DNA from: Bacteroides caecigallinarum
GTDB lineage: Bacteria > Bacteroidota > Bacteroidia > Bacteroidales > Bacteroidaceae
Assembly: GCF_021531075.1 (NCBI RefSeq)
Contig: NZ_JADYTJ010000011.1
Span: 1-64,000 of the forward strand
DNA: 64,000 bases
Direction of reading: 5' to 3'
Every line of letters begins with the position of its first letter. Position 1 is the stretch's first letter. This document shows positions 33,293 to 45,032 of this stretch, piece by piece. A program made the position numbers and the translations under genes. Under the pieces are notes generated by a model. That model saw only the letters and a list, made by a program, of their open reading frames with translations, was not told the DNA's origin and made no database searches.

Positions 33293-34786
33293 ATGAAGAA
33301 TACGATAAAAAATATTCTAATGACATTACCCTTTGTAATTATGGGCTGTCAAGATGAAACGGAACGGATAACTTTGGATTCCCCACAAGACACGATGGGA
33401 CTGAAAGTTTCTTCGAGTGATGTGGTATTGAATCAGGATTTGGGTAATGAAGAAGCAATATCCTTTACATGGGGAAGTGCTGCCAATCGAGGAGAAGGAA
33501 CGAAACTCACATATTATTTTAAGATGGATATAGCCGATAATAACTTTGAGACTTCCATCGCAAAAGTAGAAATTCCGGAAGGTGTACAAAGTATCAGTTA
33601 TACGCACAAGGAAATGAACGCTTTATTGAACGGGTGGAAGGTAACAGCGGGAGAAACCGCCATGTTAGAGGCAGAAATCATAGCTGAAGTTTCAGGAGGC
33701 AGTGTATATATGAAACCGGAAATATCCAAAGTGCAGTTTTCGGTGACAGGTTATTATATTGCGGCGAGAGATCTTTTCATTGTAGGTAGCGCCGTTGAAG
33801 AGATGGATGCAACTAAAGCGCTTAAAATGAACGAGGTGCTTTCCGAACAAAAATATGAATGGGGCGGACATTTGAAGCAAGGTAACTTTAAGTTCATAAA
33901 GAGCCGGACAAGTCTGACACCTTCTTATACAAGAGGCGCCGATAACAATACATTGGTTTATAATGAAACGGATAATGATACGGAAACATTGTTCCACATA
34001 GATAAGGCTGGGTATTATTTCATTACTGTCGATGTGGAGAAATTAACTATTGCAAGTGAATATCCGGAAAATAAATATGAAAAAGTTTGGGCGGTAGGTG
34101 ATGCTACTCCGGCAGGTTGGAATATTATGAGTGCGGTTGAATTGAAGAGAATTAATAATATACAGTTTGTTTATGAAGGGGATTTATATGAAGGAGAATT
34201 AAAGTTTCCGTTGGAATTACGTGAGGATTGGAATATACCTTATCTGATGCCGAAGACGCATCATACAGAGCCTGGCGGTGATAATACTATGGAGTATGTA
34301 GAGGCAGGAACTCATGATTATAAATGGAAAATTACGGAATCTCAGGCAGGCAGTTATAAAATAATTTTGGATACTTATCTGATGGAAATAACATTTGAAA
34401 AGAAACCGAAAATAGAAATACCTGATAATCTCCCTATTAAAGCTGTTTGGATGACGGGTAACGCTACTCTAACCCAATGGGAAACACCATTTAAAATAGC
34501 TTTCCAGTATAATCCGGATGAAAAGGAAGGTACGTTTGTATGGGAAGGACATCTCGACCCAGGACAAATAAAATTTCCCCTGAGTAATACTAAAGGTTTT
34601 GAGTGTGATTATTTGATGCCTGAGGTAAATGGTACTTTAGTTACCAATGCCCAGAAAATGGTACGTAAAGATTATCCTGATACTACAGGTGAGAACGACA
34701 AGAAGTGGATAGTGGATGAAGCCGGGGAATATAAGATATCTCTGAATGTGATAGATATGACAGTTAAATTTGAAAAACTACCGTAA
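33293..34786 (+). CDS. SusE/SusF-like surface glycan-binding lipoprotein
   Basis: Taking the ATG at 33293 rather than 33278 gives a clean lipoprotein signal with Cys19 in IMGC, then QDETE, an acidic surface-export-like start. A SusE-type Ig domain (about 20-155) is followed by three SusE/F-type beta-sandwich domains beginning near LFIVGSAV, VWAVGDATPAGWN and VWMTGNATLTQWE, each ending with a phrase like AGEYKISLNVIDMTVKFEK. Such domains bind starch-type glucans in SusE and SusF. It probably holds the polysaccharide next to SusC/D. About 497 residues. Confidence 0.85.
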   Translation: MKNTIKNILMTLPFVIMGCQDETERITLDSPQDTMGLKVSSSDVVLNQDLGNEEAISFTWGSAANRGEGTKLTYYFKMDIADNNFETSIAKVEIPEGVQSISYTHKEMNALLNGWKVTAGETAMLEAEIIAEVSGGSVYMKPEISKVQFSVTGYYIAARDLFIVGSAVEEMDATKALKMNEVLSEQKYEWGGHLKQGNFKFIKSRTSLTPSYTRGADNNTLVYNETDNDTETLFHIDKAGYYFITVDVEKLTIASEYPENKYEKVWAVGDATPAGWNIMSAVELKRINNIQFVYEGDLYEGELKFPLELREDWNIPYLMPKTHHTEPGGDNTMEYVEAGTHDYKWKITESQAGSYKIILDTYLMEITFEKKPKIEIPDNLPIKAVWMTGNATLTQWETPFKIAFQYNPDEKEGTFVWEGHLDPGQIKFPLSNTKGFECDYLMPEVNGTLVTNAQKMVRKDYPDTTGENDKKWIVDEAGEYKISLNVIDMTVKFEKLP

Positions 34787-34798
34787 TACCAGATAATT

Positions 34799-36256
34799 AT
34801 GAAAAAAATATTTATTATACAATTTTTATTGATTGTGGCATCCCTTTTTGGGGGATGCCAAGATGAAGGAACCGGATGGACGCCTGATATGATTCCTGAC
34901 GAGAATTTGCCGTCTGATGATGATGATGACGATGAACAGGTGTATGCACCTATCAGTTTGAACGCTCCTTTATATTGGAGTGTATATGAGTATGCCTGGG
35001 TAGCCGAACAGGCCGGTAGTAATACGAATATGCCTGAAGTGACTTGGGATGCGAATATTGATTGGGTATCGGAGAATCTTCTGCCTTATGGTTACGATAT
35101 GATTTGTACGGACGGCTTTATGTCAATGACAAACGATCCCGGTATTGAACCGGGTGGGTATATGACCCATTATGCCGGTATAAAACTGACGGATTTAGTA
35201 GCTAAATGTAAGGCCAAAGGTTTGAAACTGGGTGTTTATGATAATCCGTTATGGGTACACTGCTCGTATGAAACGGTAGTAAAAGGTACGGAAGGTATTA
35301 CAGTGGGGAGTTTAGTGTACGATTCCGACAAAGATGATGTTCTTTTTCCGGAAAAAGGGGATGTCTTTACTTGGATAGTTCCCAGCCATAAAGGTGCTAA
35401 GGAGTTTATTGATGGCTTCTTTAAATATTATAAGAAAATAGGAGTAGAGTTTATCCGTATGGACTTCCTCTGTCTGTTTGAAACGGGAGATGGTGCCGGC
35501 GGAATGCCCGGTAGAGGATATGGACGTGAAGAATACGAACTCGCGCTGAAGTATATTTCCGAGGCCGCCACAAAGTATCAGGTATTCACTTCGCTTGTGA
35601 TGCCCAATCTGAAAAATGATGCGGAGTTGGAGAAGAAATATGGTAATATGATTCGGGTAGATGCCGATACAATGAAAGGCGGGTGGGAACACTTTGCAAG
35701 CAATGGCTCTACATGGTTCAATCCCAATGGATGGCCGTCTACCTCTAATATGTTTACCGGCCTTATCAGTTGGTCGCACATTGCGGGAAGGGGAAAGGTA
35801 GTGCTGGATGCTGATTTTACCCGTTTGAATACATTTAAGACGGAAGGTGAAAAACAGAGCGTGATTTCTTTGCAACTGATGGCGGGTGGTCCGATTGCCG
35901 TAGCCGATCAGTATAATACGATTGTCAGCGGTGATTTAAAGTTTTATCAGAATGAAGAATTGCTGGCTTTAAACAAAGACGGATTTGTAGGAAAACCTTT
36001 GTCGGATGATTTGTGGAATGCAAAAAATCAAATATGGTACGGACAGATGTCCGACGGAGACTATATCATAGGTTTTTTCAATAAAGAAGATGATGAATAT
36101 GACCGTACACTCGATTTTTCTGAAATAGGCATTGAGGGCAAGGTAAAAGTGCGTGATTTGTGGAAACATGAGGATGTGGGGGAAGCTGAAACTTCTTTGA
36201 GTTATAAGATTCCCGGGCGTTCTTGCAAGATTGTACGTCTGACAAAATCTGAGTGA
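34799..36256 (+). CDS. GH27-like (clan GH-D) glycoside hydrolase lipoprotein, paralogue 1
   Basis: A 485-residue lipoprotein (Cys20 in FGGC) followed by QDEG, then an aspartate-rich linker (residues 40-46), suggesting surface display. The barrel shows GLKLGVYDNP, likely nucleophile Asp222 in FIRMDFL, and likely acid/base Asp290, four residues after Arg286 in MIRVDADT. This spacing matches GH27 alpha-galactosidases (KYDNC and RxxxD). GH27 also contains isomaltodextranase, which acts on alpha-1,6-glucan. With SusE/F, GH97 and GH31 around it, an alpha-glucan substrate is the better guess, but alpha-galactosidase remains possible. A small C-terminal beta domain ends the protein. A close paralogue follows 61 bases downstream. 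Confidence 0.72.
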   Translation: MKKIFIIQFLLIVASLFGGCQDEGTGWTPDMIPDENLPSDDDDDDEQVYAPISLNAPLYWSVYEYAWVAEQAGSNTNMPEVTWDANIDWVSENLLPYGYDMICTDGFMSMTNDPGIEPGGYMTHYAGIKLTDLVAKCKAKGLKLGVYDNPLWVHCSYETVVKGTEGITVGSLVYDSDKDDVLFPEKGDVFTWIVPSHKGAKEFIDGFFKYYKKIGVEFIRMDFLCLFETGDGAGGMPGRGYGREEYELALKYISEAATKYQVFTSLVMPNLKNDAELEKKYGNMIRVDADTMKGGWEHFASNGSTWFNPNGWPSTSNMFTGLISWSHIAGRGKVVLDADFTRLNTFKTEGEKQSVISLQLMAGGPIAVADQYNTIVSGDLKFYQNEELLALNKDGFVGKPLSDDLWNAKNQIWYGQMSDGDYIIGFFNKEDDEYDRTLDFSEIGIEGKVKVRDLWKHEDVGEAETSLSYKIPGRSCKIVRLTKSE

Positions 36257-36317
36257 TAATGAAAGTATAATAAAACAAGTATTGTCTTGTTTGAGAAATT
36301 CAGGTGAAAATAATGAT

Positions 36318-37802
36318 ATGATAAAGAATTTGAATATGAAACTGTTTTTGATGGCATTGACATTCTTTTTCGGAGGATGCGAGGATAAGGGTACAGGCTG
36401 GACACCGGATATGATTCCCGATGATCCCGTGATAACTCCCGGTGATGACGCTGATACGGAAGGAATACATACTTATAACGCCCCTCTCTATTGGAGTGTC
36501 TATGAATACTGTTGGAGATTGGAGCGCAGAAATGAAGAATTGGTCAATGCCGGTGGGCAAGGACAGGCTATTGATATGTCTGAAGGTTCCTGGCAGGATA
36601 TAATCGACTATGTGGCGGAAAATCTGCTTCCTTATGGTTACAATATGATTTGTACGGATGGTTTTATGGCGATGGATGGTACTTCCGAGCCCGATCCTAC
36701 GGGATATATGACGAAATACGGATCGGTAAAACTGAAGAAACTTTCGGAAATGTGCAAGGCTAAGGGACTGAAATTGGGTGTCTATGACAATCCTTTGTGG
36801 ATACATGGTCCGGAAGAAACCATTATAGAGGGTACTGATAATATTACCTTCAAGGATTTGCGTTATAAGCAAGGTGAAGATAATGTACTTTATCCTGACG
36901 CCGACGATGGCTTCTCGTGGGTAGTAGCAAGTCATAAAGGTGCTGAGGAGTACATCGACGGCTTCTTTAAATATTATAAGAATCTTGGTGTGGACTTTAT
37001 CCGTATGGACTTTCTTTGTTATTATGAAAACGGGTACGACCGCGGTATGAATGCCATAAAAGGTAAAGGGTACGGACGAGAGAATTATAAACTTGCTCTG
37101 CAATATATCTGTAAGGCTGCAAAGAAATACGGTGTATTTACTTCGTTGGTAATGCCCAATATGCATGAGGATGCGGCTCTGGAGCGTGAGTATGGTAATA
37201 TGGCGCGTATCGTTGGTGATACGTGGAGCGGTGGCTGGCATCATGTGTCTAATTCCGATCGCGGCAAAGTATTTGAAGATTGGCCCAGTTGTGGCAATAT
37301 GTTCGATGGCTTTACGCACTGGTCTAAATACTCCGGACGTGGTAAAATGATTATGGACGGTGACTTTATCCGCTTGAATACATTCGTTTCCGATGCGGAA
37401 AAGGAAAGTGTCATTTCTCTGCAACTCATGGCGGGCGGTCCGGTAGCGATTGCCGATGTGCCGGGAGATAGTTTTGCCAATTCAGATTTGAAGTTTTGCC
37501 AGAACGAAGAAATGCTGGCTTTGAATAAGGATGGTTTTGTCGGTAAACCTTTATCCGATGTTTTAAATAGTACGGACAGTCAGATATGGTATGGACAGAT
37601 GACAAACGGTGACTGGGTGATAGGCCTGTTCAATCGCGAAGATTCCAAGCAGTTTCGTTCGGTGAAATTCTCCGATTTAGGTATTGAGGGTAAGATGAAA
37701 GTGCGTGACTTGTGGAAACATGCAGATGAAGGAGAAGCTGATAACTTGAATGTGGAACTTGAGGCGCATGCCTGCAAGATTGTGAGGTTGACAAAACTCT
37801 GA
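36318..37802 (+). CDS. GH27-like (clan GH-D) glycoside hydrolase lipoprotein, paralogue 2
   Basis: The ATG at 36318 gives a lipoprotein signal (Cys21 in FGGC, then EDKG); the open frame extends to 36282 but that start would put charged residues before the signal, and 36336 is also possible. It shares TGWTPDMIPD, the linker and most of the barrel with the preceding gene. Likely nucleophile is Asp231 in FIRMDFL and acid/base Asp301 in ARIVGDT (numbering from 36318). The two differ around the active site: LCLFETGDGAGG against LCYYENGYDRG, and DTMKGGW against DTWSGGW. This suggests duplication followed by change in linkage or chain-length preference. About 494 residues. Confidence 0.72.
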   Translation: MIKNLNMKLFLMALTFFFGGCEDKGTGWTPDMIPDDPVITPGDDADTEGIHTYNAPLYWSVYEYCWRLERRNEELVNAGGQGQAIDMSEGSWQDIIDYVAENLLPYGYNMICTDGFMAMDGTSEPDPTGYMTKYGSVKLKKLSEMCKAKGLKLGVYDNPLWIHGPEETIIEGTDNITFKDLRYKQGEDNVLYPDADDGFSWVVASHKGAEEYIDGFFKYYKNLGVDFIRMDFLCYYENGYDRGMNAIKGKGYGRENYKLALQYICKAAKKYGVFTSLVMPNMHEDAALEREYGNMARIVGDTWSGGWHHVSNSDRGKVFEDWPSCGNMFDGFTHWSKYSGRGKMIMDGDFIRLNTFVSDAEKESVISLQLMAGGPVAIADVPGDSFANSDLKFCQNEEMLALNKDGFVGKPLSDVLNSTDSQIWYGQMTNGDWVIGLFNREDSKQFRSVKFSDLGIEGKMKVRDLWKHADEGEADNLNVELEAHACKIVRLTKL

Positions 37803-37825
37803 TTGTCTCACTTATGAATAGATAG

Positions 37826-39997
<2,172 letters not shown>

Positions 39998-40000
39998 AAA

Positions 40001-40876
40001 ATGAGACGAATAAGATTATGTAAATTCAATGCTTTACTTCTCTTGGCAGGACTATGCGTGATGGGCAGTTGTGCCGAAGACGAATTACCGGCACCGATGA
40101 AGAAAGCGCGGACTGTGGTAAAACTTACGGCAGATTGGTCGGAATGTTCTTCGGCAGCACCGGCGAAATATATGGTGCGTATAGGCAATGAGACACAGGA
40201 AGTAACCGGTAATGTAAATAGTTTTTTATTGCTCTCCACAAGTGATTATGACATGGTGGCGTATAATGAACCGCAAGGAGTTACTGTTAACGGTAATATA
40301 GCTACCCTGAATACGGTAGCTACAAGGAGTGAGGGAAGTTCTGTCGTTACAGGTAATCCCGATGATTTGTTTTCTGTTTCGGAGGATTTAGTACAGGATG
40401 AACTACTTGCTTTGACAGGAGATACATTGCGGCTGACTGTAAAGATGCAACAGCGTACACGTCAAGTTAATATAACAATGGATACCGATGTGGAGAGTAT
40501 TAGATCGGTGACAGGTATGCTGGATAATGTAGTTTCGAGTATAGACCTGACTACCGGTGAACAGCTGAGTGTGGCTAAAGCTTCTGTCAGTTTTACTGCG
40601 TCACCGGTAGCAGAAGATGAGGCAAGAATGCGGCTCAAAGGCACTGTGCGTCTATTGGGGGTATCTCAAGAAAAAGCCCAGCGGCAGATAATGACGGTGG
40701 AGATAACTAAAGAAGATAAAACAACTGAGACAATAACTACCGACCTTACTGAAGTATTGTCTAAACTTGACGAAGGCGGTAATACGCCGTTGGATATAGA
40801 AGGAAGAGGCGGGTTCAACGGTAAGGTCATGACTTGGGTTGTGGAAGAAAAAGGAGATTTAGATTGGTTAAAATAA
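40001..40876 (+). CDS. Mfa2/FimB-like fimbrial anchor-type lipoprotein
   Basis: A 291-residue lipoprotein (Cys24 in MGSC, then AEDE, a surface-type acidic start). Family-like features are KLTADWSE near 41, a beta-rich middle, TRQVNITM (about 152-159), the phrase SVTGMLDNVVSSIDLTTG (about 168-185), and VRLLGVS. These resemble the FimB/Mfa2 group that anchors or caps fimbriae in the outer membrane; DUF5119-type proteins are similar. It lies directly between GH97 and a fimbrillin-type gene, which supports a pairing with the latter. The assignment is by general resemblance. Confidence 0.6.
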   Translation: MRRIRLCKFNALLLLAGLCVMGSCAEDELPAPMKKARTVVKLTADWSECSSAAPAKYMVRIGNETQEVTGNVNSFLLLSTSDYDMVAYNEPQGVTVNGNIATLNTVATRSEGSSVVTGNPDDLFSVSEDLVQDELLALTGDTLRLTVKMQQRTRQVNITMDTDVESIRSVTGMLDNVVSSIDLTTGEQLSVAKASVSFTASPVAEDEARMRLKGTVRLLGVSQEKAQRQIMTVEITKEDKTTETITTDLTEVLSKLDEGGNTPLDIEGRGGFNGKVMTWVVEEKGDLDWLK

Positions 40877-40900
40877 TTAAGAACTTTAAAGATTTAAGCA

Positions 40901-42547
40901 ATGAAAAAGAAAACATGTTTTGTTATGCTGGCTGCTTTGATGATGGCAGGTTGCAGCAATGAAGTAGAAGAACAGGTAATGGATAGCAGACGGGTACCAC
41001 TGCAAATAAATGGTGATATCAATATGCTTATGACACGTGCGGCAGATGACCATTGGGATGAGAATGACACTATCGGTGTGTATATGGTAACTGCAGAAAA
41101 TAGCATAGTAGGTGGTGTAAGTAATTATCGTTATGTAGTAATTGATAAGGACAATGGTAATTTTTCTCCTGACGGGGAAACTAATACGGCTTATTTTCCC
41201 GAAAGTGGTGATGCTGTGAATGTAGTGGCTTATTATCCGCAAGGAGATGTAGTTGAAAATAAATTATCGTTGGATTTAGCTAATCAGGATGTGCAGCCAC
41301 GTATAGATTTAATGTCAGCAAAAGCAGAAGGTGCAAGTAAAAGTAATCCTATTATTAATCTTGAATTTAAACATCGTTTGACTAAACTTTTTTTTAAAAT
41401 AGAAGGTGATGTCAATACCGAAGGTATACATGCTGCAATAGACAATCAATATACTGATATTCAGTATGATATTTTGAATGATAAGTTGTTGATTGCTGAT
41501 GGGAGTGAAAAAGAAAACATAGTTATGAAATATTGGAATCTTGATGAAGGCACGAATAGGTTTGTTGAAGCTATTGTGTTACCCAATGACGAAAACAATA
41601 GTGCAGTAGATCGTCAATTGACATTTCAATTGAATGAAAAAATATTTAATGCGACGATTAGTAACACTACTACATTTGAACCTGGTAAGAAGTATACTTA
41701 TACAGTTAAATTTGAAACAACTCCTTCAGGAAATATAAATGTAAGTATTACAGGAGTAAACGTTAAGAATTGGGACGATGGTGATATAAGTGATGGTAAT
41801 ATAATAGTTCCTGGAACATTGAAATTTGATAAATTATACTTGGCAAGTGGTTTCACGGATTGGCAACTGCCGTATGAAATGACGAAAAGCGAAGATGGGA
41901 AAACCTTTACTTGGACAGGAAATGTAACCGGTGATAACCAAGAAATGAAATTTGCTCTCCTTCAACAAAGTAATATTGGAGATGTACAATTAATGCCTAA
42001 TATGAATGGAGCAACTAATAAAGATGTAGAATTAGGTGCGGAAATGGATGCATATCCTGTGATATATTATTATAATGATAATGAATCCATTAAACGTGAT
42101 AATAAGTGGGTGATAACAGAAAAAGGTACATATACTGTCACTGTTAATGTGGAAACTATGAAAGTAAAAGTGGAAAAGTTAGATGTTGTTTATTTGGTTG
42201 GAACTGTTTTAGTGCCAGAGGGTGAAGATCCAAACAATGGTTATGATTTGAAAAGAGCTCCCTATTTTACAAAGATAGATGGAAATAAATATGAATTGAC
42301 AATCAACTTGCATGAGGGTGAATTTAAAATACTCTCCAAAATAGAATATAATAATAATAATAATGATTATTATGCTCCTGAGGCAAATGCTGCATTTGTA
42401 ACAGAAGGTAACATGAATGTAGCTTATCGTCAGGGGAATGGTGGAGATTACAAATGGCAAGTAACGACAGACCAAACCGGTACTTATAAACTTACTCTGG
42501 ATGTTTCCGATTCGAGTAATGTGACATTAACCGCAGAGAAATTATAA
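40901..42547 (+). CDS. Fimbrillin-type lipoprotein fused to two SusE/F-like glycan-binding domains
   Basis: A 548-residue protein of mixed layout. Cys18 (MAGC) and SNEVEEQ start the mature lipoprotein. MTRAADDHW near Arg46, ENDTIGVYMV, and LEFKHRLTKLFFKI (about 158-171) are typical of the fimbrillin-like/Mfa1-like fold, which ends near VKNWDDGD (about 295). Two SusE/F-type domains follow: FDKLYLASGFTDWQLPY to VKVEKL, and VYLVGTVLVPEG to the C-terminal LTAEKL. A fimbrial subunit carrying glucan-binding domains would be a binding tip or stalk. An (AAT) microsatellite near 42349 encodes an Asn run. A strong terminator follows. Confidence 0.72.
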   Translation: MKKKTCFVMLAALMMAGCSNEVEEQVMDSRRVPLQINGDINMLMTRAADDHWDENDTIGVYMVTAENSIVGGVSNYRYVVIDKDNGNFSPDGETNTAYFPESGDAVNVVAYYPQGDVVENKLSLDLANQDVQPRIDLMSAKAEGASKSNPIINLEFKHRLTKLFFKIEGDVNTEGIHAAIDNQYTDIQYDILNDKLLIADGSEKENIVMKYWNLDEGTNRFVEAIVLPNDENNSAVDRQLTFQLNEKIFNATISNTTTFEPGKKYTYTVKFETTPSGNINVSITGVNVKNWDDGDISDGNIIVPGTLKFDKLYLASGFTDWQLPYEMTKSEDGKTFTWTGNVTGDNQEMKFALLQQSNIGDVQLMPNMNGATNKDVELGAEMDAYPVIYYYNDNESIKRDNKWVITEKGTYTVTVNVETMKVKVEKLDVVYLVGTVLVPEGEDPNNGYDLKRAPYFTKIDGNKYELTINLHEGEFKILSKIEYNNNNNDYYAPEANAAFVTEGNMNVAYRQGNGGDYKWQVTTDQTGTYKLTLDVSDSSNVTLTAEKL

Positions 42548-42607
42548 TCAGCAATAACTGAATTGGTTAGGGTGAAATAACAGTTTTCAGGATTTTATAA
42601 AAAGCTT

Positions 42608-42672
42608 ATATCCTCATTCATAAATACATGTCTATATTAACGGAATAATCTATGAATGAGGATATTTTTTTG
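42608..42672 (+). terminator. Strong intrinsic terminator after the fimbrillin-type gene
   Basis: A perfect 15-base stem (42608-42622 with 42651-42665, starting ATATCCTCATT), a 28-base loop and T7. It closes the susC operon and separates the second GH97-GH31 pair. Confidence 0.9.
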
Positions 42673-42728
42673 TACTATTAAAAGCCTTTTAATAAAGGCT
42701 CATATAGTAAAGGGGCGGGGAGGTATAA

Positions 42729-45005
<2,277 letters not shown>

Positions 45006-45032
45006 TATTTTAATTGAAACATTGAATGCCCA

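Noticed and set aside
36300-37424. A 374-codon open frame on the minus strand opposite the second GH27-like gene
   Set aside because: It lies fully antisense to a gene with clear catalytic motifs, its translation is rich in Ile/His/Thr without any domain, and the same kind of mirror frame occurs opposite many genes here.
42349-42366. Phase-variable repeat tract in the fimbrillin-type gene
   Set aside because: The repeat unit is three bases (AAT), so slippage changes the Asn count without shifting the frame.
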